In this document: piece by piece, positions 26,701-40,459 of the stretch
Layout: the number at the start of each line of letters is the position of its first letter
Position numbering within the stretch: the first letter of the stretch is position 1
NCBI RefSeq assembly: GCF_035582795.1
Contig: NC_134365.1
Span: forward strand, 128,069,577 to 128,133,576
Source: Mycteria americana
Taxonomy: Eukaryota; Chordata; Aves; Ciconiiformes; Ciconiidae
Length of the DNA stretch: 64,000 nt
Direction: 5' to 3'
The notes under the pieces: generated by a model
What the model saw: the letters and a program-made list of their open reading frames with translations, nothing else
Told to the model about the DNA's origin: nothing
Database searches by the model: none
Position numbers and translations under genes: made by a program

Positions 26701-29700
26701 AGTATTCCACTTGTGCATTAAACTGCATTTGTTAGCTGTTAGCCACTCTTTTTTTTTTTAATATATGTGCAGCTGTTTACTCAAGGCAAGTGTGTTTGTA
26801 AAGCCAAAAAAATTTGCAGGAAAGCTCAGGCAATTTGCAATGCCTGAAACAGCTGCTTTGCCTTTTTCTTTTTTTTTTTTTTATTAGCCTCTTGATCATG
26901 TTGCAAAGTGCATTTGTCTTAACACCCTTTACAAAGGCAATCAGCCATGTGCATTTGCACCTTATATATGTGGAAAACCTGAGGCATAAATACCTTGAAC
27001 TGATTTGCTGAAGGATTACCTAGGTGGCTGGGGCAAAAGCCCAGCCTACTCGAGTCTTCATCCCCCCTGTTGTGCCTCTTCAGTCAGTGTTCTTCTAGTA
27101 ACTTCAGGTTTAAACCCTTCTGCAGAAAAACTGAGGCCTCCTCCTTAGTTGAGGAGATCCTACAGCAAGTGGGAAAGGTTTTTTTGTTTTGGGTTTTTTT
27201 TTAATTAAAAAAAAAAAAAGGATATTTAGGGTCTCAGGCCATGAGAAGAACAAGTGGGACAGAAAAGTTGAAATATTTTGGGATGAGACCACTGAAGGGG
27301 CGATTATGGGAAGGCTGTTGTTAGCTCAGGAGGAGGATTATTTCTGCAGGAGGTGAACGAAACAGAGGCTGCCTCTGTGAATCCAAGATGCGTGGCTTCC
27401 CCCCCGAGAGTGGTCGGAGGTGGTGCTTGAGACTGCACCAGTGGCAGTGGGATAGGCAGCTAAGGAGGCTGCAGAGATGGGTGCTGTCATCGCTCATTAC
27501 TCCAGCAGTAGCTGATTGACTTCTATTCCTGTTAGCTCACACTCCTCACCTGCTCTCCCAGTTTTAATTTGGTTCGTAGCAAGCATGAAAAATGTGAGCC
27601 ACTGTGATACAGCCCCTCAACAAAGTGGCCCAAGTAAGTCGATGGGGGTTTTTTTAATGTCTTCTGGTAACTATGGGATATAGATCAGGGTGAAGGACAG
27701 GAACTAGTTCTAAAAAAAACCCAAAAAACAAAAGCCACTCTCTGCCAAACCACTTTTTCATAATTGTAAGGTAAATCGTGGCGGATATATTTGACATACA
27801 GTACTTGTGGGAAAAAAACAGAAATGGTATGATTGTGTGGCTGAGCAAAAAAGCTGAACTGCACTTTGCCCCTAACCTGCTGTGCGCTGTTAGACTGGTC
27901 TGCTTGTTTCCCGTGCCTCAGTTACTGCATATTTGGTGACACTGGGAATAATGCCACTTACACATCTTTGTAAAGGGTTTTCACATGTACTGGTGAAATA
28001 CAAAAATAAGCATGTCACAGTACAATACGACTGCTTCAGAAACAGACTAGTCTAGAGGAACGTGGTCTTGGTCTAGTCAAAAACTTGACAATTAGTCTCT
28101 GATTTTAGTTCTCGGATGCTATTTGTGTTGATTCAGGACCAGCACAGCAAAATGTAGGTGCAAAACGTAGTTTCCATTAGGAGAGTGTAAATATGTCCTA
28201 GAGACATTGTACACTGAATATAAATACCCCATGTATGAGAAATATAACAGGCTATATTGATTTTTGTTTATTTATGCATAGACCTGATCCAAATCATGTA
28301 GAAAAATGTACATAATAACTATAGGAACACCCATCAGTATCACAGTATGGTGTTAAATCCTCACAGGAAGACGGCACCTGTATCCTGAGTATTTTAAAGT
28401 GTAGCCCTGAACAATTATTAAAGGTTCAGTTTTATGTACCTGTGTTTCCCTTTTTTCCCATGAGTTCGGTAGGAGCATTATCCATGAAGTCCCAGCCAAA
28501 TTCCATCTTTCCTCTGACTTGGCAGATCCATCCATGTCACTGTCTTGCATCCAGAAGCAACTAGAAGGTGCTTGTCATACTTAAGGCTACATTTCCATGA
28601 TATTGGGGAAAGGTAGTCCTCCACCCATCTTTTGAGGTGAAGAGTATAACACATGAAGTCCAGACCTTTGAGAAGATTTAGAACTGGATTTAAATTTCTG
28701 CAGCTTGGGTTCCCTTTTCTGAATATGTGCTATATAGTATGCTCATGAATGAACATCAACACCCACTGAAGGATTTGACAGTAGGAAGTGCAGGGGCTTG
28801 TGCTGTCCAATATATGCATTGTGCCTGAATGCATGTTGCACTTGCAAGCTACAAATTACTACCAAAAAGAGAGGAATAAGGTCAGATCTTTCTTGAAAGC
28901 TCTTCACTTAGTCTGTTGGATTGGACGCTTGCCTTCAGATTTAATCATGGCAATGGTATTGTGCCCATTTGCTGGTAGAAGGCTATTTTGTTGGCGATGT
29001 AAATGAGTGTTTGAATATTTCAGTGTGGCACTGCAGAACTGCTGAGAACAGCAAGGGAGCTGCTGTTCTTGCACACTTCACAAGTTCCAGCTCAGCCTTA
29101 ACCCTGGGTGCTAACTTGGAAAGTAACTTTGCAAAACTGGAGCCGTACTTAAATCCTGAGTGGATGTTCTGAGGCGTGGAGGATGTGTACAGACAGGCTT
29201 GACATATTGGCAATATGATTTATGTAAGTCACATCCTTTCTAACTGTGGGAGAGCTTGAACCATCACAGAGTTCAGCCAAGGCAATGTCCTTTATGACAC
29301 AAGTTATTATGGAACATTTTTTTATTTTAAATGGGCAGTGAGAGAGCTAAATGTTGTAAAGATTACAACTACAGCTAGACCAAAGGCGTTCCTAATGCAA
29401 ACTTTTGTTACCGAAGAGAAGTTAGATGTATCCATTTAAAAACAAGAGGGAAAAAAGGTCTGGTTGTCATGAAACAGTCCACACGGTGGCACACTTATTC
29501 CATGGACAAAAAAAAATAGACCACCACCACCACCACCACCCCCCCGCCCCCCAATCTAATGGCTACAATCTTTAATGTTTGTAATACAAAAGAGCTGGCA
29601 GTCTTTGAAGGGCTGACCTTCTGATGTATAAGACTTAGTGCACCTTGTGGCGCTGTTACTTCTCCACTTTGGTGGCTTCTTAAATAAGACTCTTTTTTCC

Positions 29701-32700
29701 ACTTCTTCTCGGTGACCTTGAATAAAGAAAGTGATTTTATATTTGTGTCTGACCTTTTACATATTGCGAAGTACTACGTGTGGTTTTTTGTTCTCTGTGC
29801 TAGAAACACCGTGGTGCTCCCCCATTAAGGTGAAACATGGTTATGCAAACTGCAGGACACCTCAAGGGGAATATTACAAGAATGTATTGGGGACAAGATG
29901 TGATATTCGCTGTCAAAAAGGCTACGAACTGCATGGCCCTCAGCAGCTAATTTGTCAGTCAAGCAAACGCTGGTCTGGGAAAGTGCTGTGCAAACGTAAG
30001 TAGCTACGAAATCTGTGCGTGTGGCTTGCGCTGCACATTCAGCAGACAAGAAACTCTACTTGCCTTTCAAACAGTGATCTTTGGGTTGTTATTTGTATTT
30101 TAAACATTGACAATATACTTGAATACATAGATTGGCTTGTTGCTGAAGATCTTACAGTGGTACATGGCATGATAAGTATCATGAGTGGTACAAATGCTCT
30201 TGGCAGATAGGGAATGTTTTATGAGTGCGGGATTTTCATTTGTGGGAATAGTTTTATGACAGAGCCATAAAGCTGCTTTAAAATATTGCCCATTTTGGAT
30301 TTTGCAAGCTGACACAATTTGTGTCGGGTATCTAAATGGGGTCTTGCTGTAAAACATTTTCTGAGAAGAGAGGAATAGGTACTTGTCATCTCTTTCTCAT
30401 ATAAATATTGCATTAGGCCACTGTGTATGTAAAGTTAAATTTGAAACATGGCTAATAAGAACAGCGTGAAAAGCCTCACATGGAACACGACTTTCTCCCA
30501 CTTGTCATTTGCTAGCTGCGTCGTTATTTCTGTGTAATACCCCACATTCACATTACTCTAAAGGGGCATAACAGGTTTCCAGAAGTCTTTGTTTTCTATT
30601 CCAGAAAAGCGCTGCCCCACCCTGTCCATGCCAACCAACGGGGGCTTCAAGTGTTTAGATGGTGCCTACTTTGGCTCGAGGTGCGAGTACTACTGTTCAC
30701 CGGGATACCAGCTGAAAGGCGACCGTATAGTAACATGCATGGACAACAAAGTTTGGAGTGGCCGGCCAGCGTCCTGCGTTGGTAAGTAGGATGGTTGGTC
30801 TGCATCCCAGAAAGTCTACATCTTGAGGTACTTGCTAGTGCCCGAGTCCTGCAAATGAATTCCAAAATGCTCTTTTATCCAGTTCCTGGGAGGAAAAAAG
30901 CAACTGTCCCTTTTGGGGAAGCAGAGAACAGTTTTCTAAGGGATACAGTGCACTCTCTGTCACGTAGTACTTTCAGGCCTAAGCGACTGTCTTCCTTACA
31001 CACGCACTATCAGCTCCAAGCTTCATCACTTTAATAAAGAGGAGGCTGGTGTAAATGGTCAGTGCTTTACAATGCTTATAACAGCCTTCACTGATCTCCT
31101 GGGTGACTCGTTGGTAGTCTGTAATTACTGTGCTGCTCTTCCAGTATGTTCTCTGTGCTGAAGTCTGTCCTGCGCTCTGCAACTTAATGATAAAACAGGT
31201 TTGAAACTAAACCCTTTGTCTGACCTTCTCTGTTGCTTTTGTTTCTTGGGATCACAGTCTCCAAATATATCCAGGGAATACGAATGGGTTGTAGTTACCA
31301 GCATGGTTGCAGTGGGCTAGACTAAATTTCAGCCTAGTTTACATTAGTTATGCTAGCAATTTTCATTACATAGCCAGCAGTCTCTTGAGAACCTCAGCTG
31401 GAATAATCATTTTTATATACGTAAATCAAAAGAGAGAGAAACAAATATTGAGATTTAACTTTCCTTCCTACTAATGAGATTTCAGCAGATAGTGAGGCCT
31501 CAGCTGCTGCTCTTGTTTCTGGGAAGTCTCTGATAAAAGGTTCAGCAGCTGTCCACAAAGGAAAGTATTTTTTTGGCCATTTGAATTGGCTACCAGTAAT
31601 TTAAGCTTGTGGGTGGTAGAGTATTTGTGCTCTGTTTTTTTGTGTATGATGACTTGGTTTTCCTCAGAATGCCTGTGGCTCAGTCTAGGTTAGCAAATGG
31701 CTTTGGAGTCTCTCCACTATGGCCTGACGTTCGTAGAATTTTGTTCAGGTTTCCTGTTACTTGGTGTTGTACAAATGTATAAACGAGCCTGCTGCTTAGG
31801 TCCAGACTGTTTGTGGTGTCTCTTGTTTTTATTTACAAAAACAAGCCTTGTCCTTCTCAGTGGTGTGGGAGGAGGAAGAAAAGCAAACCCTTTTAAGTTT
31901 GGGAATGATAAAATGTTGTCCTTTGTATTTCCTGGCACTTTCAGAACCTCGTCTGTTTGCAGCGACGGGGTGCTTATTACAGAGGATGCTGTCTTGCAGA
32001 GTAGAGTAAGCAAGTATGTCTTAAGCAAAAAAAGAGAGGCTAAGTTAGCACTAACACTCTTTGTGATTCCAAAAATGCAGGATAGTTGTTGCATAGGGTA
32101 TGACTGCAAGTCCCAAGTAACCCAGTAAAGGTAATATTATTTAAGTTCTGGTAATACCACATAGTATGGAGAAGACCCCTTCAAACCTTGTGTGCACGCA
32201 GTTCCTATATGCAAATAGTGAGTTATGCAGTTAGCAAACCGTTTAATAAGGTTATCTTCTGATCTCTTGATAGGTAGGATAGAGATTTTTTTGTGACCAT
32301 ACATGACCCTAACAGCGTAATGCAATTTGCAATTGAATACGCATCCCTTACTGTAATTCAGTAATTAAAGGAAAGTCATCAGTGAACTTCAGCCTACAAA
32401 AGCTTACCGAGGGCCAGGAGAGAACTGACTGAATAGACGTTCTTCCTCACTTTCAGCTGAGAAGTAAAATTAAGATGAGGGGAGTGATGAAATACAAAGA
32501 CAAAGAAGCTGTTTGTTACTTTAGCGTATAAGCAATTAGTTGCACTGTGCACAGTACGGATGTTACCTGTGATCATAGGCATGGGCTGCTAAAGTTCATG
32601 TCGTTTCAAATAGTTAGGGAAACAACCTGGGGACACCACAGCTATTAGCATCAAGTATGGCAAAACTACTGCAGACCTGAATTTATAATCCTCTTGAAAA

Positions 32701-35700
32701 CAAGGGGCTTTCCTCTACCCTTTTGTACTGCAGTTGCACTGCTTGGTATTTTTGCACAAAACTGCTTGGGGTTCACAGTGCGGTAGTGAAGATCCATGCA
32801 GGAAAGGCATCAGGCTAACATCATTGCTGAAAGAGGTATTCATTGAAAGGGGGGAAAAAGATTTTTTTTTTTTTTTTTAAATTAAAGAAAATTAGGTATG
32901 TTTTAGCAGTCACTTACAGAAGGCCTTACAGACAGTGAGTATTCTGTCCTAACAAAGCAGACTGTCTGTCCCCTGTCCCCCTCCTATAAGAGGAAAGGTA
33001 TCCTTCATGTTGCTGAGATAACTTTGATTAAAAAAAGATCAACATAGAGCTGCTTTTGGTTATCAGTTAGCTAAAAATGCCAATACTCAGTAGAATAATG
33101 TTTCCATTATATCCTTAATGCACTGTAACATAGATTGAAATAGGTATTTTCCTCTAGAAGATTGAAAAGTGTCACCTTCTTTTCTTCTATAAAGGTTTCA
33201 TTTTCCTGCTGATTGTATAACAGAGATTGTGGTAAATGGCTGTCATCGTGCTAAGTCATCCTTTTGTCACATCCTAAGACTGTATTGATAGGTAGTTAAC
33301 TAACAGCTTCCAACTACGATGTCTGAAACAAGCTCTGCACTCTGAGTCATTAATTATACAGGCCTTGATAATGGATGTTTTGAAATACAGAGCAATGCCT
33401 TGTGGAAGGGGGTGGGGAGAGCAGAACAGTGTTTATCATTCCCCTTTTTATGATTTCCAGTCTCTTAATCTCTTTATGCGTTTGACACAGACTAATGTTT
33501 TGAATTAACTTCCAGCCATCGTTTAATGTCATCAGCAATCAGTAATAACAGCGCGTTTATGTAGCAGCAGACCGTTTACCTCTCCCATATGTACTCTTGA
33601 ATAAGCAAGCAGTGGGCATTCAGCACCATCCCTCTGTTTCTTTCCTCTTGTCATCCCAAATTCACAAGCAAATAAATGTAAGCCTTTAACAAGCTATGAG
33701 AAAGGCAGTTAACAAGCTCTTTAAATTTTGTTGATATTGTTAATATGGCCAGTCCCAGAAGTATGGTTTTTTAAAAATAAAAATCTAAAACCTATTTGAA
33801 ACTTAGCATTTTTCTCCACAAAGTTCAAAAGATAGCTTTAAAATTCAGTATTCCACTGCTGACCTCTGGATGCGATGTCTGCAATGCTGCTTCCCAGCGT
33901 GGAACCAGAGTACCCTTTGTTGCTGCCGAGTAGCCAAGAAAAGCGACGACTTACAAGAATGTAAGAGAAGTAGTGGCTGAACAGCGCCATATTTTTAATG
34001 AAAACTCAGTTTCCCTGCCCATGATGTAAAACTTGCAGGCGAGATTCACCCTTTAATACATAGCCCTGCTAAACAGCTTAAATAAATCCGCTTGGCTTGT
34101 CATTAGTCTTTCAGCAGTGACACTGTAGTAAAAGGGTAAGACAGCCGTACGGGGTCAGACACCTTGCAGCGTGTCCTGGCTCCAACTCTGCCCAGGAATA
34201 CTTATTAAGCGAGCGAGTCTGGCAATCTGGTGCTTACAGGATGACTTTTGCCTCAGATAAAACCTCCCCAGCGGTCAGCGATCTCATGGGTTCTCTGATG
34301 GTGTTTGTTCTGGAATGAGTTTAGTTTTGTGACCTGCAGGTTGGGCACCTTGCTCACATCATACATTTTACTGAAGGTTTTCTGGGGAGTTGTGTTTCAG
34401 TTTTGTGCATTTGCCTGGATGTTCTCTGGTCACCTTCTCTGCATTGAAATGGGTTGGGTTTATTTAGACCTGTCTTCCTTCTGCCAAGCTGTGGCCATGG
34501 TGCTTAATATGCTGTAGCTTGGCTGCAACTTTGTACAAGGGCACGAGGAAAAAGACCTGAGCGCTGTTTGGTTTAACACATTGCCGTGGCCGCTGCAGTT
34601 GAAGAGCCTCTTTGGTAGACAGCTGCTTTCACTTGGTCCATTTCAAAGCAGTTATTCTGGTGGGGTTCATTTAGTCCCTGTTGAATGCTAAAAGGCAGCT
34701 GAAATGCTCAAAGAAAATATCCTTTCCAGGAATTTTTAAGTCCAGCTAAAAAGGCTGCCTGGCCCCTGGGTGCTTGGTGAGTTGGTGCCCACAGTAACCT
34801 ATTCCACATCTTTACGATGTGGAAGTCCAAGCAGGTTCATACCAACCAGTCTTCTCCGCACTAAATAGTGTAATGAGCTTTCTGATTAATTAAGTGCTTA
34901 AAACACTGGGTCCTTAAATGCCATTCTGTCTTTAAGTAAATGTAATGCTGGAATAAATGTATACTGTCCATAGCACAGTGGGGAGCTGTCACCACAGTAA
35001 ACTAACCAGAGCCAGAAGCAGCCTTGGTGAGACTGGGTTATTTCCTACTCTAATTCAGCTACACTGCGGGGTTATTGAGAGCAACATAGTTTTGTAGAGG
35101 AGGGCACAGCTCTCGCTGGCTGTGATGGGAGCATGTTTCCACACATAACGGGAAGGTATTCTGAAAGTAAGGGAGTGAATAAGAAACATGAGGAAAAGAG
35201 ACAAAGTGCTTCCTACAGCCAGTGGATGCTTGAAAATCCTGCTCACTTGTGTAGTGCAGCAGATGAGGGAAGGAGGAGTGAAAGAACTCAAAAAGTGGAA
35301 AAGTTAAAGAAGCCATAAAGACTAAGTGCCGTATGTATCTTTAGTGAAGCGTGTTCTTGTAAAGTACAGGAAGCTTCAAAAGCTCTTTAGAGGATTCTGC
35401 TGTTCATTTGTGATTGCTCCATTTCCTGCAGTGGGAACCCACTCTTGCTAGCTTCACCTTCTAGTAGGATCTACAAAGAAATCAACAGATATCCCCCCAA
35501 TACTGTAGGAAGATTTTTTTTTTCATTGTTTATTTACAAAAAAAAACCAAAAATAAGCATTTGTGTAAGGCAGTTTGCAATATTTCTGATGTTTTCTGAA
35601 TAACTTTGATAAGACACTTACTTGCCTGTGCCTCCCCACTCCCTCCTGAGCAAAATTAAGACAGGAGCTCTTCTGTGGAAGTGCCTCATAAAGCTGTGGT

Positions 35701-38700
35701 GTTTGGCATTGGAGGAAAACTCTTACAGAAGAAACAGAGATAAGCCAGTTTTCAAGATTCCCAGGTTCTTGGAATACCATTAAAAGTTTGAAGGGGCTGT
35801 AGTAGGGCTGTACTTGCCCTAGGTAAACTGGTAGAAAACATTGTGTGTTGCTTTAGAATATGAGGATCTATGAAATTATTTTGTATATTTGATGCTTTAT
35901 AAAGACCTAAACGGTTTTTTTGAAAGAAATCCAGATTGTACTTTCTGTGTCTGCCCTGCAAATGAAAAGAGCCTGCCACCCTTTACATTTAAGCAGCACT
36001 TTAGGGATTGTTTTCTATTTGCAGGTAAAGAGCAATCCTGTCTCTGTGTTCATTTTTAAAGCTGGTATATGACTCCATGGATTTAGACTTCATTTTGGAT
36101 ATAACCCAAGCGATGGTAAAAAAACCTGAGACTAAGCTTTTAAAGATAGATATTTATTTAATTATTATTATTTTTTAATTAATGGTTGTGATGGTGTTTG
36201 GACTTGGTTTGCCCATGTATTTCTGCTATGCTGGCAAGATTGGCAACGGAAGCGGCTGAAGATGAGTAGCTGTGCATTGTCTTTGTCCTACATCAGGGTC
36301 TTTTATCATTGCCACTGTTCCTTTACTCCTGAATAATAGTCACAAAGTTCTGGTAGCAGTTAAACAAGCTTTCAAAACTTACCCGGTCTACTTTTTGTTT
36401 TGTATTACCTGTAAGGCATTATTATAAGAATTACTGGAAAAAAATCAAATGCAGCAGCAATTCCCTGCAAAATGACAATTTTGTCAATCTTCTGTTGTTC
36501 CTCTTTTTGCTGCAGGAAAAATAACCAAGAATTTAACAGTAACATGCAAAGTTATCATATGGAGAGAGATTTATGTTCAGTGTGCTTTACAAATGTTCTT
36601 AATCACAATATCCACCACACAGATGAACAAAGAGAGGCAGAGCAGATAAACAGAAGGGTCAGGCTCCTCGGGTACAATCTTGGGTATCCCTCCTTAAAGT
36701 TCAAAGCTAAATGTAGACATTGCTTTTTAACTGGGGACTAGATAAAGAAAGTTACGATAACTGTTTTTTAGTTAGTTTTTTACATTTGCGGGGGTAATCA
36801 TTGTCATCTCTTACTCTTCTTACAAAAAGGTGCGAAGTACAGGCTCCACCTGCCTTGGCTGGGATGGCTCCAGTGTTGAGGAGGCCAGCTGAAGGTGGTC
36901 CTGAATTATGCTGACAACAGGGCATGAGCTGTGAAGAAAATGTGTAGCTATAACACACGCACACATGCCCTTTTCTGTGACGTTTATTTCAACAGATACT
37001 GAACCTCCGAGAATCCAGTGCCCAAGCGTGAAGGAGAAAACCGTGGAGCCCAACAAGTTGACGGCCAGAGTGTTCTGGGACACCCCAGAGGGACGGGACA
37101 CTGCTGATGGGATTCTGACAGAGTAGGTGCAAATCTGTAAACATTTGCATTTTCTCCTTTTTGTTCCTGGGGTCCTTGACTAGTAAGTCAGCTGATGAGG
37201 GTGGCCAGGTATCCTTTCTCCTTAATTCATCCAAGATGCTTATTTATAGCTGTCACATGTCAATGGCCTGTAAAGAATTGCATGTTTAATTGAAAAATTA
37301 AAAATTGACAACTTGAATTTTTCGGGACCAGATGACACCAAGCTGGGCAGGAGTGTTGATTTGCTTGAGGGTAGGAAGGCTCTGCAGAGGGGTCTGGACA
37401 GGCTGGATAGATGGGCTGGGACCAATTGCATGGGGTTCAACAAGGCCAAGTGCCAGGTCCAGCACTTGGGTTGCAACAACCCCATGCAACGCTACAGGCT
37501 TGGGGAAGAGTGGCTGGAAAGCTGCCTGGCAGAAAAGGACCTGGGGGTGTTGGTTGACAGCCGCCTGAATATGAGCCAGCAGTGTGCCCAGGTGGCCAAG
37601 AAAGCCAATGGCATCCTGGCTTGTATCAAAAATAGCGTGGCCAGCAGGACTAGGGAAGTGATCGTGCCCCTGTACTCGGCACTGGTGAGGCCGCACCTCG
37701 AATACCGTGTTCAGTTTTGGGCCCCTCGCTACAAGAGAGACATTGAGGTGCTGGAGCGTGTGCAGAGAAGGGCAAGGAAGCTGGTGAAGGGTCTGGAGCA
37801 GAAGTCTGATGAGGAGCGGCTGAGGGAACTGGGGTTGTTTAGCCTGGAGAAAAGGAGGCTGAGGGGAGACCTTATCACTCTCTACAACTACCTGAAAGGA
37901 GGCTGTAGAGAGGTGGGGGTCGGTCTCTTCTCCCAGGTAACAAGGGATAGGATGAGAGGAAATGGCCTCAAGTTGCGCCAGGGGAGGTTTAGACTGGATA
38001 TTAGGAAATTTTACTTCACTGAAAGGGTTATCAAGCATTGGAACAGGCTGCCCGGGGAAGTGGTGGAGTCACCTTCCCTGGAGGTATTTAAAAGACGAGG
38101 TGCTTAGGGACATGGTGTAGTGGTGGTCTTGGCAGTGTTAGGTTTATGGTTGGACTCGATGATCTTAAAGGTCTTTTCCAACCTATACGATTCTGTGATT
38201 CTGTAAAGTAATGCCTCTCATTTGAAACTTAGCTTTAAACACTGGATTTAAACTTAACACTTTCTTCAAAATTTCCTTGTCAATTTTTATGGTTTCACAG
38301 TCACATTTTCCAGAAAAGCAAGGTGCACTTGTGATGGTACCACTGTCTCTGATTTTCCCATCTTTATCATTCAGGATTTACGGCAGTCTATCTAGATTAT
38401 AATAATGGAAAGAGTATAGAAAATCTGCTTTTTTCATTAAGTAAGTTATGTCTTTTAACTCTATATTAGTGGACTGGTTAAGCTTAAAATCCCAAAGTTG
38501 TAAGCTTACAGTTTTATGTGAATACAAAAAAGCTGTTGAAAGACACAGTGATGTTGCCTTTTTATTGTTACAGTTTAAATAATATCAGAAAGAAGAATTC
38601 ATTACACAATTAAAAACAATACTGCTATTAAGGTCTAATGTGATAATTCTGTGGCAATAATTCTGTGGCACCATAAAAAAAAATTAAGCCTGATAAAATG

Positions 38701-40428
38701 AAAACTTTGAAAAGTGTCACAATAAAGAAATTCCAAAGTCTTTTTGATGAAATAATGTCTGGCAGGCAAAAAAAAAAAGGGGAATATCCCATGTAGACTT
38801 TGTCATATGAGTAACTGTTCCCAGCTCTGAAGAGGCTAGCTGTTGAATCTGTGGAAGCTTTTCCATATATCTATTTTTATAAAATCTTGCTAAACTGTGA
38901 CATTTTATATGCTTTCCTTAAATACACTGGGTCTTGCAGTCCCATGAGTAGGTACGCTTTCCCATGATGTGGAACAGCGCTCAACCTCACTGCTTCAGTA
39001 CTGAGGATACATTTAACACGTCTGAATTCTCCTGACACATTTGCAGGATAGGAACAAGTTCCAGGTGAAAATGCCGCTGTGGATCACCACACCCTTCTTC
39101 TGTGACAATAAATCTTGCTTTCTATTCCATTTTTGTACACTAGTATAATCACAGGAGCAGTGCAGAGCAGCCAGATGGGGTGTGTCCCCATTGTAAGAGG
39201 CTGGAAGTTTTCTTACAATGGCTCTGGGTTATGCTGCAGCCCTGACAGTGGATTGTTCATGATACAAAATGAGGGATGATCAATCTACACTCTTCCTTAT
39301 GTAAGGAAAAGGAAGCTCAAGTTCCTTTGGGCACGGCATGATGCTTGGCTACACTATAGACTGTCTTACAGGAAGGGAGCAGGCCCTGCCTGCTCTGCCT
39401 CCTTTGCCTCAGCAGGGTGAGACCCTTTTGTACAACTCCCGGGTGGGCTGTTGGTAGCAAGTTTAAATACTATGGTCGCCACTTCCCAGCTTCTTCCTTT
39501 GCTTATTCTCAGTCTTACAGTGCAGCTAGACAATCTTAGCATGCTACAAACGTCGCTCTTCAGGCTTTTACAGCATTGTCAGTAGGAAAATACTGGTGAA
39601 TTTATGGATGTCTGTCCTGTTTTATCTCCTGTTTTAGTGTTATTTTGAAAGGCCTGCCACCAGGGTCTCATTTTCCAGAAGGCGACCACAAAATCCAATA
39701 TACTGTGTATGACAGAGCTGAAAACAAAGGCACTTGCAAATTTCTTGTTAAAGTCAGAGGTAAGAATGATGTTTTACCCTATAAATACAGTCACTGATTT
39801 GCATCTGGCTTAGTAGGCAATTTGAGAAATGTCCTCATTTCTATATTTGTCTGCATATGTATGTATATATAAATGGTATGTTGATGCTGAAAGGGAGAAC
39901 GCTGTCTTGCTCAAGACCCTGGGGGCCAGGCCTGCAGCAAGGTGGGTGGCTGGTGCTCTGCCCATCAGGGAAGAGCTTCGTTCATCAGTCCTGCCTCCAG
40001 CTCCACACCTCTTCCCTCATGCTCGCTTCTCCCTGATACTTAGCTTGTGAGCTACTGAAACAAGTATGTGAAGGAGTTTTTTCAGCTGTGACTCACATCT
40101 GTCAAGCAGGGCTGCCCTTTCACAAGTCCAGATCTTGAAATCTGGAGCTGAATATACAGAGATGAAACCTGTAGGTTTCAGCTTCAGCTCTCTTTGTGCT
40201 CCATGACCTTTTGTCACCATGATACCACAATCACATGCATACACCTATACATCTGTATCATTTTAGTTTACATATGAGTTAAAGGGGGTTTTTTTTGTTT
40301 GTTTGGTTGGGGTTTTTAAGTACATGACTCTAATAATATAGAAAGCAAACAGAAAAATATCTTCTATATTGGTATTCCACTGGCCATGCTACACTAGTAA
40401 CAAATGGCATGATTCATGCCTTGTCTCG

Positions 40429-40459
<31 letters not shown>

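Larger units (their letters stand above)
23765..29803 (+). other. SRPX: SRPX intron 2
   Basis: This is about 6 kb of non-coding DNA between exons 2 and 3. It contains a probable CR1 3'-end remnant near 26.2 kb, several A/T homopolymers and a (CCA)n plus poly-C microsatellite about 260 bases before exon 3. I see no other gene. Confidence 0.85.
37123..39637 (+). other. SRPX: SRPX intron 5
   Basis: This is a 2.5-kb intron that splits the HYR domain. About 880 bases of it are a CR1 LINE insertion in sense orientation. The remainder is AT-rich and includes a 14-bp duplicated word (AATTCTGTGGCA) near 38.65 kb and an 11-bp inverted repeat at 39188-39221. Confidence 0.9.

Noticed and set aside
29520..29552. 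CCA repeat as a CRISPR or coding repeat
   Set aside because: It is a simple trinucleotide microsatellite with no spacers, in an intron.
37298..38038. 246-codon open frame on the minus strand across the CR1 element
   Set aside because: It is the antisense shadow of the CR1 ORF2 frame; the plus-strand translation matches CR1 motifs and the minus does not match anything known.
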